The notes under the pieces are model-generated. The model saw only the letters and a program-made list of their open reading frames with translations. It did no database searches and was not told the DNA's origin. Both the position numbers and the translations under genes were made by a program. Source: Paenibacillus daejeonensis DSM 15491 (GTDB lineage Bacteria > Bacillota > Bacilli > Paenibacillales > Paenibacillaceae). From it: 64,000 nucleotides of DNA. Each line of letters opens with the position of its first letter. Position 1 is the first letter of the stretch. This document shows, one piece after another, positions 29,401 to 39,100 of the stretch. Where the stretch lies: contig NZ_KB899662.1 of assembly GCF_000378385.1 (NCBI RefSeq), forward strand, positions 287,129 to 351,128, given 5' to 3'.

Positions 29401-32400
29401 GACGGTCGATTAACTTGGCAAGCGCAGCACCCAGTCGCTCGTGGTCGAGTGGTCCTTCCAGCCGCAACGCTTGCGGCATATTGTAAGCCAGCTCGCCGCC
29501 CTCCATGCTGTGCAGCAGATACATTCGTTTTTGCGCTGGTGTTACCGGGTAATGCAATTGCTCCGTAATGGACGGTAGCGGCTCCAGAACCGTTCGTTCC
29601 GCCCGTTCGATCCAAGCCGCCATCGCCGCAATGGTCGGCGCACGGAACAACTCCGATAGCGGCAGCTCCACCCCCAGCGTCTCGCGGATCCGCGCCGTCA
29701 GCAGCATGGCCCTGAGCGAGTGGCCTCCAAGCGCAAAGAAGTCCTCCTCACGTCCGGCATCCTTACCCAGCTGTTCGCGCCACAAGGTAGATAACTGGGA
29801 CTCCAGCGGCGTACGCGGCGCGTCCACAGCAGCCGCGCTGCTCCAACGCTCTGGCGATGGCAGCGCGCGCTTATCCAGCTTGCCGTTCGCCGTCAGCGGC
29901 ATCTCGCTTACACGAATCAGATGGGCCGGCCGCATGTAGACCGGCAGCCGCTCCGCCACCAGCGTCCGCCATTCCGCTGGCGGAATCGCCTGTTCTGCAG
30001 CGGAGGTGTACCAGGCCAACACCTGCTGATGCTCTGCTCCCTCGTTCTCGCCATCAGCTGGTCTTAGAGCAGCGACCGCTTCGCGGATGTCCGGATGGGC
30101 GGTCAGTGCCCGCTCGATCTCCCCCAGCTCGATGCGGTAGCCGCGTACTTTTACCTGATCATCGGTACGGCCGATATAGGAAAGATCGCCAGACGGAAGA
30201 CGTCGCACGAGATCGCCTGTACGATACATGTGATAACCTGGGCGGTATGGATCCTCTACGAAACGCTGCTCAGTCAACTCTGGAGCCCCCAGATAACCGG
30301 CTGCCACGCCTGCACCGCCGATGTAGAGCTCGCCTTGCACAAGTGGCGGCACAGGCTGCCCAGCTTCATCCAGCACATACAGCACTGCATTATCGATCGG
30401 AACGCCGATCGGCACGGCATCATCACCGGCCAGCGGTGTTCCTGCGCGCACCCGGAAGAGGGTACAGCCAACCACAGCCTCGGTGGGACCATACTCGTTG
30501 CAAATCTCCAGCTCACCTGGCCAGGACGCCAGCAATCGCTCGACCGGGGCGGCGTATAACTGCTCACCTCCGACAATGATCCGGCGCAGGGACGTGGCAG
30601 ACAGCTCGCTGAGCCGCTCCAGCAGTGCCAGATGCGCCGGGGTCGCTTTCATGATCGTCACCTTGGGACTCGCGACAATATGCTGCAACAATCTGCCGGT
30701 ATCCTCCTCGTCCTCACAGACAATGATGGAGCCACCCGTCAGCAGTGGCACGAACAGGGATGTGACCGTCAGGTCAAAAGACAGCGACGTAAAGAGCGGC
30801 ATCGTTGCCGGGCGCCCGTCGCTATAAGCTTCAGCAGCCCACCTGGCGTAGTTAACCAGCCCGCGCTGCGTCACCATTACACCTTTGGGCCGCCCCGTGG
30901 AACCAGAGGTGTAGAGCACATATGCAAGGTCATCCGGAGTCTCAACAACCCCTTCATGAGAGGAGACGCTCCCTTGGTCAGCTCCCTCTAGATTCGCAGA
31001 TATCACTTCTAATTCATGCCCATGGCCAGATTTCTCATCCCAGGCCCATACCAGCCCTTGATACACGTGCGGCTCTGCAGATGCCAAGGATCTCCATGCC
31101 GTGCGTTCCGCCAGGACCAGTGCTGGCTGACTATGCGCCAACATATAAGCCAAGCGGGCAGCTGGATAGCCTGGGTCCAGCGGCACGTAAGCCGCACCGC
31201 TCCGAAGTACAGCCAGAATCGCAATCACCGTGTCGATCGAGCGGCCCGCCAACAGAGCCACCCTTGCGCCTCGTCCGATATCCGCCAGCCGAAGACGCTC
31301 AGCCCATTGGCCTGCCTGCTCATGCAGCTCGGCATAGGTCATACTCCGCCCAGTAGCATCCTCTATAGCCACTGCATCCGGCGTCCGTTGTGCCTGTTCG
31401 GCAAGCAGCGGATACAACTGCGCAGACTCCGGCAGGGCGTGCTCAGGACCGCGACTCTGCATCATCAGGGCCTGCTGCTCCTCCTCGCCCAGCATCGGCA
31501 GCTGCGCCAGTGCCTGATTCGGGTTACCCGCGACAGCGTGCAGCAAGCGAACATAATGCGCCAGCATGCGGCCGGCTGTCTCCCGGTCAAACAGTGCCGT
31601 CGCAAACTCCAGCTCCAGACGCAGCGGTTCACCTGGCTGCTCGCCACCCTCGGCAAACAGCGTTAGGTCAAACCGTGCCGCAGCCGCCGGCAGCTCGCAG
31701 GCGCGCATCGTAACGCCGCCTAATCGGCCTTCGGGAAGTCCCGTGTTCTGCATCGCAAACATCGTATCGAACAGCGGGTGACGCGATGCATCCCGCGCCA
31801 CCTCCAGCGTCTCAATCAGCGCCTCGAACGGGACATCCTGATGCTCCAGCCCCTCCAGCGTAAGCTTGCGGATCTCTGCCAGATAGTCGGTGAAGCTCCG
31901 CTGGCCTTCCGGGAAGCTGCGCAGCGCCAGCGTATTGACGAACAAGCCCTGCATCGCGGCCGTCTCCGGATGCGTGCGGCCGGAGACAGGCGTGCCGACT
32001 GTCAGATCGGACTGACCGCCGTACCGGTACAACAGCGTCTTGTAGGCTGCCAGCAGCACCATGTAGAGCGTACATCCCTGCGAAGCCGCCAGTTCCTGCA
32101 ACCGGGATGTCAAAGCCGCATCCGCATGCAGAACCAAGCTATCACCTGCAAAGGACTGAACCACAGGACGGCGCCGGTCCACCGGCAGCTGCAGCGGCTC
32201 TGCACCTTGCAATCGTTCTACCCAATAACGCAGCTGGCGTTGCAGCTCGCCATGATGCAGCGATGCCTGCTGCCAGACCGCATAATCCTTGTATTGCAGC
32301 TTGAGATTCGGCAATGTCCCGTTCTCATACAACGCTTGGAGATCTGCCAGCAGGAGTCCCATGGACAGCCCATCTGTCGCGACATGATGAACATCCAGCA

Positions 32401-35400
32401 GAAGCAGATGGCGTTCTGCCTCAATCTGCAGCAAGGCTGCGCGCAGCAAGGGACCTTGGCTCAAATCAAAGGGACGGATCCATCTCCGCATCCGTTCGGC
32501 AGGATCAACGTCAGCAGAAGGAGATAGCCGCTCAAGCCCTTCCCACGCATCCGTTAGAACTCGCTGCACAACCTCACCTTCTGCCACGTCAAAGACCGTA
32601 CGCAGCGGTTCATGCCGCTGGATCAGCGCAGCCAGCGACTGCTCCAGCCGCCCGGCATCCAGTCCGCCCTCCAGCATCAGAGCTTGCGGCATATTATAGC
32701 GGGTATCACGCTTCTCCCACTGCTGCAGGACAACCATCCGGCGCTGTGCTGAAGATGCGGGGTACACGTCACGCTCGCCCGCGGACGCCAAGGGAGGGAA
32801 CGTGCCGGAAAAGCCATTGATAACAGGCTCGACCTTCGCATCCCCTGCCTCCATAGGCTTAGCCGATACCTGCGGGTCCTCAGTCACACCATCCAGCCAG
32901 GCCGCCAGTGCGCGAATCGTTGGCAGACGGAACAAAACCGCTGGCCCGATCTCCTTGTCAGATGACTTGCGAAGCTCCGCCGCCAGCTGCATCGCATGCA
33001 GCGAGTGCCCGCCCAATGCGAAGAAATCATCGTCGATACCGACTTTTTGCACATCCAGTGCAGTCTGCCAGAGCTCCGCCAACCGTCGCTCGGTTGTGGT
33101 CTCCGGTTGAGCCTCGCCACCGGTAACGATTGGCCTCGGGAGCCCTGCGCGGTCCAGCTTGCCATTGGCCGTAAGTGGCAAGTGTTCCAGAGGAATAATA
33201 TGAAGGGGAACCATGTAATCGGGCAGATTCAGAGACAAGTGCTCCCGGACCTCCGTTGGCTGGGGGACCTCTGCTGCCTCGGAGGAATAGTAAGCCGCCA
33301 GCTGCGGCGTGCCAGCGTCCTGCCATGCGACGACCGCTCCTTTATGAATTGCCGGGTGTCGTAGCAGGACAGACTCAATCTCGCCGGTCTCGATCCTGTA
33401 GCCGCGGATCTTCACCTGCTGGTCCCGGCGTCCGAGAAACACGATGCGGCCATCCGGCAGCCAGGCTGCCGAATCGCCTGTACGGTACATGCGCTCGCCA
33501 TCCATCAGCGGATCAGGCGTAAAACGGCGTGTCGTCTCCTCGGGCAGATGCAGATAGCCACGGGCCAGCCCGTCGCCAGCCACACACAACTCACCGGTCG
33601 CGCCCACCGGCTGCAGACGGTCATACCGGTCCAGAATATAGATTCGGGTATTGTCTACCGGCCCGCCGATTGGCAAGTTGGTCGCATGTTCGGTCAATTC
33701 ACCGCTTGTTGTGACAATCGTATACTCGGTCGGACCATAATTGTTCACGAACCGGTAAGGGGTTTCACGGTACACCCGCAGCTTGTCGCCCCCGGTCGTG
33801 AGCAGCCGCAGACTGGTATTGTCCAGCTCCAGGAACAGTTCACAGAGCGGTGCGGGCAGGAACGCTGCCGTAATCTCATGCGTATGAAAAAAGTCATTCA
33901 GCGCATGGACGTCCGTCCGCACGTCGTCCGGCACCAAATGAAGCTCCGCCCCGAACAGCAGCGCGGAGAACGTCTCCCAGACCGAGACGTCGAAGCCGAA
34001 GCCGGTCAGTTGAGCCGCGCGGTCTGAGGGTCCCAGACCGAAGTCGCGGTGATGCCAATAAGCAAAGTTGACCAGAGATCGGTGCTCGGTCAGAACCCCT
34101 TTGGGGTTGCCGGTGGTACCGGAGGTGTAGATGATATAGGCGAGGCGCCGGTGCTCGGGGGTGTCCAAGACATTCCCCTCTTGTCCGCTCACCGCAGCCA
34201 TATTTGCATCCCCATCCGTCCGCCTGCTTGTGGCAAGGGTATCCAGGCCAGTGCCTTGCCATTCGTTTCCTGCCAGCCCATCTTCGCCAAAGGCTTGTCG
34301 TTCATTTCTCGCTAACTCGACTGCCGCCAGCGTCCCTGTCTCCAGCGGCCATTGCACTGTCGCCGAACCCCCTAGATCAGCGAGCCGCTCGCCATCCTCG
34401 GGCAGTCCGAGCAGCACAGCTGCTCCACTGTCCCGCAGCATGTAGCGGATCCGCTCGTCGGGATAAGCCGGATCGATCGGCAGAAAAGCCGCTCCGGCCT
34501 GAAGCGCAGCCAGTACACTAACGACCCGCAGACTGCATGGCGGGCACAGAATCGCGACGACGGCACCATCCGGCACCTCAGCCTGACCGGTATGCTGCGC
34601 AAGCAGCAGTGGTCGCAGCTGCCCGGCGAGCCTGTCCGACTCGGCTGCTAGCTCTCCGTACGTAAGACGGCCATCCGGCCCTGCGACCGCTGGCAGCTCC
34701 GGGGTACGACGTGTTTGCGCTGCAAATAAACTATGTACTGTAGATGTATCTGGATAAGCTTGGGGCTGCGGGTTGAAGGCGAGCAGTGCAGCTTGTTCCT
34801 CACTGCTTAGCAGCTGCAGATGCTTTACCGGCTCCCCAGCATGCGTGACCGCCTGCTCCAGCAGCGTCCTCAGATGACGTTCCATCCCTTGGATCGCATA
34901 ATCTGGATAGACCTTCGCATTGTAGCTCAGCTTGAACAACAGCTCCTCGCCAGGATAGATGGCAACCGTCAGCGGATAACCTGTCTGCTCGCGCGAGTCC
35001 ATACCTGTTACTGCAAAAGCCGCCCCTGCGTTCCCCGCCCCCGTCAGCTCCTGCTCCATCGGGAAGTTCTCGAACACCACCAGATGATCAATGCGGATAC
35101 CCGTGCGCGCCTGGACCTCATAGAGCGGACTGAACGCATACTGCTGCGCATTCAGTGCCTCATCCTGCATGCGGCGCAGCAGCCCACCCAGCGATTCCTC
35201 TTCGCTGGAGGTTACGCGGCAGGGCACGGTATTGATAAAGAGACCCATCATGGACTCGATGCCGGGTACCTCCGGCGGGCGGCCCGAAACGACCGTACCG
35301 AACACGGCGTCGTCCGTATTCTGGTATCGCTGCAGCAGCACTCCCCACATCGTCTGGATCAGCGTACTGAGCGTCGCGCCGTGGTCCCTTGCGAGCACAC

Positions 35401-36124
35401 CCAGCTCACGAGACAACGAAGCTGGCAAGGTGAAGACCCGCTCCCGCAGCTCATAGGGCTGGCCTTCACCAGCCGGTGCGTACCCCGGCAAGCCGGGAGG
35501 CTGCTCTGCCCCTGCCAGCGCACCGGACCAGTAGGTGAGCGCTGCTTCCCGGTCCCTTTTGCCCAGCCATTCCAGATAACCCTCCAGCGGAACTGGGTCC
35601 GGCAGCACAGGCTCCTCCCCGCGCGTCAACGCCGCATACAGCTCCAGCAGTTCCCCGAACAAGGGCCCCAGACACCAGCCATCCATGAGCGCATGATGGA
35701 ACGTGATAATCAACCGGTAATCGCCACTGCCCATGTTCACAAGGGCAAAACGGATCAGTTGATCCTTGGCTGGGTTGAAGCCTTGAACCAGGTCCGCCGC
35801 CAGCAGCTCAGAGAGCTGCAAATCGCGGTTCGGCTCCAACTCCGTGGACAGATCATGCTGCGCAAGCTTCCATCTCCTGCCTTTTAGCACCACCTGCATG
35901 CCACGTTTCCCCGGCTTCTGGCTGAAGACCGTGCGCAGGCTGTCATGTCTGGCTACCAGACGGTTGATGGCCTGCTCCAGCTCGGCAGCCCGCACCTCCC
36001 CTTTTAGAGTAAGCGCACGCTGCTCGATATAGGCCGTCTGCTGACCTTCGCCCGCTTGCTGAAACAGCATTCCCTCCTGCAGCGGGGTCATCGGATAGAT
36101 CGTTTGAATGGCTATCTTGTCCAT
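20483..36124 (-). CDS. Five-module NRPS with terminal thioesterase
   Basis: A 5213-residue synthetase: C-A-T, C-A-T, C-A-T, C-A-T, then C-T-TE. Landmarks by residue: C1 HHALMDG about 145, A1 core 670, T1 Ser 1040, C2 HHVATDG 1246, A2 core 1741, T2 2134, C3 HHIIGDA 2320, A3 core 2831, T3 3227, C4 HHIISDG 3436, A4 core 3930, T4 4321, C5 HHIISDG 4543, T5 4905, TE GWSLGG 5063. Codes read by eye: A1 DVWFTGNIVK (Leu-like, unsure), A2 DLTKIGEVGK (Asn), A3 DAQDLGTVDK and A4 DAQDLGAVDK (both Gln/Glu-like). No epimerase is present. The last module has no adenylation domain. The frame is open to 36217, but AAAGGAGAG selects the ATG at 36124, 28 bases after the previous NRPS stop. Confidence 0.95.
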   Translation of the reverse strand: MDKIAIQTIYPMTPLQEGMLFQQAGEGQQTAYIEQRALTLKGEVRAAELEQAINRLVARHDSLRTVFSQKPGKRGMQVVLKGRRWKLAQHDLSTELEPNRDLQLSELLAADLVQGFNPAKDQLIRFALVNMGSGDYRLIITFHHALMDGWCLGPLFGELLELYAALTRGEEPVLPDPVPLEGYLEWLGKRDREAALTYWSGALAGAEQPPGLPGYAPAGEGQPYELRERVFTLPASLSRELGVLARDHGATLSTLIQTMWGVLLQRYQNTDDAVFGTVVSGRPPEVPGIESMMGLFINTVPCRVTSSEEESLGGLLRRMQDEALNAQQYAFSPLYEVQARTGIRIDHLVVFENFPMEQELTGAGNAGAAFAVTGMDSREQTGYPLTVAIYPGEELLFKLSYNAKVYPDYAIQGMERHLRTLLEQAVTHAGEPVKHLQLLSSEEQAALLAFNPQPQAYPDTSTVHSLFAAQTRRTPELPAVAGPDGRLTYGELAAESDRLAGQLRPLLLAQHTGQAEVPDGAVVAILCPPCSLRVVSVLAALQAGAAFLPIDPAYPDERIRYMLRDSGAAVLLGLPEDGERLADLGGSATVQWPLETGTLAAVELARNERQAFGEDGLAGNEWQGTGLDTLATSRRTDGDANMAAVSGQEGNVLDTPEHRRLAYIIYTSGTTGNPKGVLTEHRSLVNFAYWHHRDFGLGPSDRAAQLTGFGFDVSVWETFSALLFGAELHLVPDDVRTDVHALNDFFHTHEITAAFLPAPLCELFLELDNTSLRLLTTGGDKLRVYRETPYRFVNNYGPTEYTIVTTSGELTEHATNLPIGGPVDNTRIYILDRYDRLQPVGATGELCVAGDGLARGYLHLPEETTRRFTPDPLMDGERMYRTGDSAAWLPDGRIVFLGRRDQQVKIRGYRIETGEIESVLLRHPAIHKGAVVAWQDAGTPQLAAYYSSEAAEVPQPTEVREHLSLNLPDYMVPLHIIPLEHLPLTANGKLDRAGLPRPIVTGGEAQPETTTERRLAELWQTALDVQKVGIDDDFFALGGHSLHAMQLAAELRKSSDKEIGPAVLFRLPTIRALAAWLDGVTEDPQVSAKPMEAGDAKVEPVINGFSGTFPPLASAGERDVYPASSAQRRMVVLQQWEKRDTRYNMPQALMLEGGLDAGRLEQSLAALIQRHEPLRTVFDVAEGEVVQRVLTDAWEGLERLSPSADVDPAERMRRWIRPFDLSQGPLLRAALLQIEAERHLLLLDVHHVATDGLSMGLLLADLQALYENGTLPNLKLQYKDYAVWQQASLHHGELQRQLRYWVERLQGAEPLQLPVDRRRPVVQSFAGDSLVLHADAALTSRLQELAASQGCTLYMVLLAAYKTLLYRYGGQSDLTVGTPVSGRTHPETAAMQGLFVNTLALRSFPEGQRSFTDYLAEIRKLTLEGLEHQDVPFEALIETLEVARDASRHPLFDTMFAMQNTGLPEGRLGGVTMRACELPAAAARFDLTLFAEGGEQPGEPLRLELEFATALFDRETAGRMLAHYVRLLHAVAGNPNQALAQLPMLGEEEQQALMMQSRGPEHALPESAQLYPLLAEQAQRTPDAVAIEDATGRSMTYAELHEQAGQWAERLRLADIGRGARVALLAGRSIDTVIAILAVLRSGAAYVPLDPGYPAARLAYMLAHSQPALVLAERTAWRSLASAEPHVYQGLVWAWDEKSGHGHELEVISANLEGADQGSVSSHEGVVETPDDLAYVLYTSGSTGRPKGVMVTQRGLVNYARWAAEAYSDGRPATMPLFTSLSFDLTVTSLFVPLLTGGSIIVCEDEEDTGRLLQHIVASPKVTIMKATPAHLALLERLSELSATSLRRIIVGGEQLYAAPVERLLASWPGELEICNEYGPTEAVVGCTLFRVRAGTPLAGDDAVPIGVPIDNAVLYVLDEAGQPVPPLVQGELYIGGAGVAAGYLGAPELTEQRFVEDPYRPGYHMYRTGDLVRRLPSGDLSYIGRTDDQVKVRGYRIELGEIERALTAHPDIREAVAALRPADGENEGAEHQQVLAWYTSAAEQAIPPAEWRTLVAERLPVYMRPAHLIRVSEMPLTANGKLDKRALPSPERWSSAAAVDAPRTPLESQLSTLWREQLGKDAGREEDFFALGGHSLRAMLLTARIRETLGVELPLSELFRAPTIAAMAAWIERAERTVLEPLPSITEQLHYPVTPAQKRMYLLHSMEGGELAYNMPQALRLEGPLDHERLGAALAKLIDRHSLLRTSFVISKGEIVQQIAPQANVPLMKLDSRTSDNEQEALSTLADWIRPFDLAEAPLLRVGLLPLGETKHLLLIDMHHIIGDAITAQVLLSELAALYEGQSLPVPAVAYANYAVWQTTWLGSEAAERGRAYWRNQLGGELPVLELPTDRRRPAVQTFHGERLSFAVSKELTTRLNELARAHGATLFMTLLAAYKTLLSRYSGQEELAVGTPVAGRTHPQTTEMPGLFVNTLVLRTRPQASRSFTQFLHDVRQTAIEAYEHQDVPFEELVELLDVVRDPSRNPLFDTMFLMQQEEIRTASLGEAELSSIQLPYRVSSFDLTLSADETPQGLRFEWEYNTDLFDATTVQRLADHYMQLLQAVTDAPETQLGQLPIVSADEHRLLTIELAGHRQPSELAIAAPYTAESQPSSSEATSPASGHSWPPGVQSTLPQLFTQQAEATPDLLAVVCGTRRLTYHELLAESRRIAARLRAQGAGADTLIGLYTERSLETVTGIMGILMAGAAYVPIDPAFPAERVKYVLEDSGVRIVLTQVKLMTVLTEPDVGYEGMLLPLDSEELQWQGGSVETVLPAGEVADAQPSSLAYVIYTSGSTGLPKGVLIEQHSVINLVRHSWLNLYDGRKGLQMGMVASHIFDASVQQLFVALLTGSTLHVLTEEVKGNPVLWTNYLVDHGIQAIDGTPSYLNVMLQAGGPRSRELQLEYMLIGGEALTPAVIESIRQVSAGADFRISNTYGPTETCVDAAYYHVEEENRHVWNELPTIPLGYPSGGARLYILNAQNQPVPIGVAGELCIAGQGVARGYLNRPELTAERFVADPFVPGARMYRSGDLARWLPDGTVEYLGRLDDQIKLNGYRIELGEIESAVRTHPDIADAVVIVHRKASGDRQLAAYYTGEPQPAGTLRGWLRGQLPAYMVPQVYSHLERLPLAPSGKVDRRALPEPQEMSGSRAPQEGAALSALERRIARLWEQELGARVTGRSAHFFELGGHSLTALLLSGRMSRELGVEVSMQKLFEHPTLGAFADWLDEFPAAAASASKPVLTLADAREWYPATSAQQRMFVLHRIGGGDRAYNMPQAFLLTGELDHARLAGSLAELTKRHAILRTTFHLENDELIQRIADTATVELEKLQLAPYPLHGVQETESGVAGGLPDDEEFEGIAELIDAWVRPFELDRLPLMRSGLLQMDDRRHLLLLDLHHIISDGVTMAVLLDELIALYRGEELSLAELQYKDYALWQREWLRSEDYQAQERYWLETLSGELPELELPVDGPRPEVQNPEGGLVSFHTDEQTAEGLRRLAAKSGATLYMVLLAAYKTLLYRYTGHRDLIVGTPVSGRTLPEATAMPGLFVNTLALRSKPDGVETFADYVGQVREVVLAALRHQDYPFEELVDKLHPVRDTGRHPIFDTMFAMDDASFSGGQLTAARELGGLTLAGYPLPFAAAQFDLTVTASEADGGLTFELVYNRSLFRKSTARRLADQLSHLLAEVAAMPEQSLDEIEISPAAERERLLKTFQGEVVPRTATQLLHERFEAQVRLYPDRIAVTDGATQLTYAELDGQAEAAAAQLRQVGVAPEKTVGLLADRSVSMVVGLLAIWKAGGAYVPVSPAYPADYLGHILHDSSVCAVVTEQGYEHLPVAASPAFAGPLIVLENGSQTTVQGNTDAVAESSKEGTGLSAKSVTDRRLAYVLYTSGTTGQPKGVEVEHRSALNLVEHLHRRLYNSASGLCFALSASHVFDASLQQLLTALLTGGTLVVVPDSLHKDPVKLLDVLECKRIDSLDGTPSYLNVILDAAGARRYPGISQLLVGGEPMTGELANRLQATFPSAMIVNAYGPTECTVDAVMNILEPGAKVDAELPVAIGQPIANTEVYVLDEGLRLCPQGAAGELCIGGIGLARGYRNLPALTAQRFVHHPLARGGLLYRTGDRVRWQEDGTLVYLERMDEQIKIRGHRVEPAGIASRLRHLPGVGDAAVIALPGTDGVLELHAYYTAERALDDSLLRSKLEDTLPEHMLPLSFTRLAVLPLTPSGKLDKRALPRPQQFLHTGSGGPAPQTETERRLAAVWRDLLPDVQTIGLRDHFFALGGHSLKAMLLSGKIRRVFGVEVALAELFNHPTLEAQSRLIDGAERVEEVALERASEAPSYPASAAQRRMYVLHQMDKDGTSYSMPQVYELTGELDERRLTVALQALVDRYEVLRTSFHMEGEDVVQQVHDDVHLELEKLETQLGWADLMKSSVVSQAAAAAEQVAAQDATLRGGVLVADRTEQSAQLARYMRSWSEPFLLERAPLLRAGLMELAPDRHLLMLDMHHIISDGVTVQLLFADLAALYTEAQLPAVEWHYKDYALWQRGWLGEDQVAKQERYWLQQLSGEQSPTRLQTDYPRPPMLSTAGDSLSFRLDPALAQQLKRLALAHESSLYMVLLATYQMLLHLYTGQEDLNVGTPVAGRTHPLSGEMPGLFVNTLVLRGRPRSGQPFTRLLQQTKRTALDAFTHQDYPFEELVERLQVGRDPSRNPLFDTMFAMQHAERTNASTDVLQMREATLAQDTSLFDLTLMMMEEGDGGLLGSVEYSTALFHAETAAALARDYVTLLREVVSAPQQTLAGLAEAAGIEMKRAVSMEQASDPVWDANEDRLEEDGEWTPTERLLSKVWADVLEREPQSRNEDFFAIGGHSLKALVLTARLQQHYGLTLALADVFQVPRLHKMAAWLDNTQPEAAAQATELYASGATIEGSSPEAESTADDEGLILLRTGTGEGRQVFLLHDITGEVDGYSHFIRHLHGPDRYWGIRSAASSAEAQDQRDVPAIAAEYVKLIQSKQPQGPYRIAGWSLGGTFGYEVARQLEASGEQVAWLAMFDTMSPEQSLAAASSAAGASLTDYIASELAVLQEDEQWSRYDTEAMMALALAEADYRPQDKLQAQILLCLATDDGGEALDTTLWEPYAKLPLAFCSFEGSHYTIFHPEHSEINASRFTAKLEDIE

Positions 36125-36152
36125 ATGGCTCTTTCTCTCCTTTTCGTGCCTA

Positions 36153-39100
36153 CTACTCCTCGATTTCGTCGATGAGCGATTGCAGATCGTCCAGCTCGCC
36201 CTCCGACAAATCCGCATGCTTGAAGTCCGACGGCGTATGCCGGGCTTGCTCCGTCCCTGCGCAGTGCTCCACCAGGCGTATCAGCTCTTGCCGATAGTGC
36301 TCTGCCAGTTCGCCGATGGCCTCCTCCTTGTATTGCGTCTGATTGTAGCCGAAGCACAGAACCAGCCGCCCATCTCGAATCTCGCCCTCAATATTGATCT
36401 TCACTGGCATTTCCATATTGTCACTAAGCGTCCGCCCCAGCTCCATCACACTCTTCGGATCACCGAGCTTCATCGCTTTCACCTGGAAGCGCTGGTCCTC
36501 CGCCTGACTCTCGAACTGACCAAGATAGTTGAAGTTCACCGGTGGATCGATCCCAATCCGGTAGCCTGTTTTATTCTCCTCAGGCGTCAAATAGCGCAAA
36601 ATGCCATAGCCGATGCCACGCTCCGGGATACGCCGCAGCATTTCCTTGGTCGCGATAATCGCCTTCCCTGGATCATCCGTCCCTGCCGCTGACAGCGCCA
36701 CGGGAAACTGGGAGGTGAACCAGCCAATGGTCCGATTGATGTTGAATTGCTCAATGATGCTCTCCCGGCCATGCCCCTCGACATTAACCAGAATGCCGTC
36801 CAGCCCGCGCCACTGCTTGAACGCCTGGGCAAGTGCGGTGCAGAGCAAGTCGTTGATCTCCGTATGATAGGCTTCATGCACACCACCCAGCAATTGTTCT
36901 GTATAAGAAGGTGCCAGCTCCATATAGACGGCCCGAGCATCCTTGTAACGCGGCGTGTCCTCCGATTGCAAATCCGGCGCAAGCGCCGCGTAAGGCTGGG
37001 ACTCCACCTCTTCCCAGTAAGGCAGCTGGCGCAGTAGCGCTTCCGATGTCGCATACGTCTGCAGCCGCTCCGCCCAATCGCGGTAAGCGTCGGTTTTGTC
37101 GGGAAACACCACAGGCTCGTCCTGCTCTGCTTGCCGGTACCCGCTCTCGAAATCCTCGAACAGAATACGCCAGGATATCCCGTCAATGACGAGATGATGA
37201 ATGCAAATGACGAGATAATCGCCATGGCTCGCATGAACCAGGCCCAGCTTCACCAGCGGTCCCGTCTCCAGCTTCATCGAGGCCTGCAGCCGTTCGGCCA
37301 GTTGTGTAACCTCTGCCATGACTTCCTGCTCATCGGTCCCTGCAGAGCGAATCGTCTCCAGATCGAACCGCGCCGCATCCGGGCCTTCATTCATCTGCTG
37401 CATCGATCCGTCATCCCCTAGCCGGTAGGTCATGCGCAGCGCATCATGATGCTCGGCAATCCGGCCAAACACCTGACGGACCCTCTCCTCCTCCAGCCCC
37501 TCACGGGTATAGATGAGCGCGGCCTGATTGTGATGATGGAGGTCGGTCGCAAACTGTTCAAAAAACCACCGTTGCACCGGTGTCAATCCGGCTTCGCCAA
37601 CAACGGGTCCCTGATCGATGCTGCGCTTGCTCTCCTGAACCGCGCCTGCCATCCCGCGCACGGTCGGGTAGCGGAAGATATCCCGGATATCCAGCAGCAG
37701 CCGGTATTTTTGCAGCCGCGCCGCCACCTGGATGGCATGGATCGAATCCCCGCCAACATTGAAAAAGTGATCATCTGCACCGAAGTCAGGCAGTCCCAGC
37801 ACCTCCGAGCAGACCTCGACCAGCCGCTGCTCCAGCTCGCTGAGCGGTCCATCCCCCGAACCAGTCGGCAGCGTGATCGCTGTTGCCGGATCCGGCAAGT
37901 TCTTGCGGTCGATCTTGCCATTGGGGGTGACAGGCATTTGCTCCAGCTGCACCACGAACTTGGGCACCATGAAGTGCGGCAAGGCTCGCCCAACATGCTG
38001 CTGAACATCCGTGGCAGACAACCGCTCGGTTGCTGTCAGGTAGGCACAGAGGTAATCCTCCGAGGCTTCGTCATGGCGGACGATAACTGCTGCCTCCTTC
38101 ACGCCGGCATACTCGGCCAGTACGTGCTCGATCTCCTTCAGCTCGATGCGGAAGCCGCGCACCTTGACCTGATCGTCCATCCGTCCGGCATACTCGATTG
38201 TGCCGTCAGGCAGCCAGCGTCCGATATCGCCTGTCCGATACAGCCGCACGCCTGACATGGCCGCCAGATGATCCTCGCCGAATGCCAGCTTGGTGCGTTC
38301 TTCATCATGCAGATAGCCCCGGCCTACGGCCAAGCCGGAGACGCAGATCTCTCCCTTGACTCCTATCGGGCAGGGCTGCCGCTGCTCGTCCAGAATATAG
38401 ATCGTCACATTGCGGATCGGGCGGCCGACCGGAATCTGCTGGGCATCCGGCATCCCCCGCAGCACATGCAGCGTGACATCATCAGAGGCTTCGGTCGGAC
38501 CGTAGGCATTGACCAGCGGGATCTCCGGAAATTGATGGAACCAGCGCCGCGCGAGCGCCGTCGTCAGCTTTTCGCCCGTCACACTGACCGTCTTCATCTT
38601 CGGCAGTCGAATCCGATTCAGCTCCGCCGTCTCCAGTAGAATCGACAGATAGGTCGGCACCGCCTGCAGCACCGTGATTTCACGGCTGACGAGCCGCTCC
38701 AGGAGCGCTTCGGGCTGCATGATCAGCTCATTCGGGAAAATATGCGTTTCGCCGCCTGCCGCCAGCGCTGTGACAAACTGCCACACCGAGATATCGAAGC
38801 ATTGCGAAGCATTCTGCACGATCCTGCTAGTCTCGTCAATCGCCAGCTCCTCCATCATCGCCAGCATATGATTGAGCATGCCGACATGCTCCAACATGGC
38901 TCCCTTCGGCCTGCCCGTGGAGCCGGAGGTGTAAATGACATAACTAAGATCGTGGAGGTCGCGCTCCAGCTCTGGCGTATGGGATGGATAGCCATCACTC
39001 GCTCCGTCATCGATGCGCAGCGCCTCGCAAGGCTGCGGCACGGCTTGCAGGACACGAGACAACAGGTCGGTGCCTTCGGCAATCTCCCCGACGGTCAGAA

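Noticed and set aside
36125-36217. N-terminal extension of the large NRPS up to 36217
   Set aside because: It overlaps the previous NRPS, is not domain-like, and the ribosome site fits the ATG at 36124.
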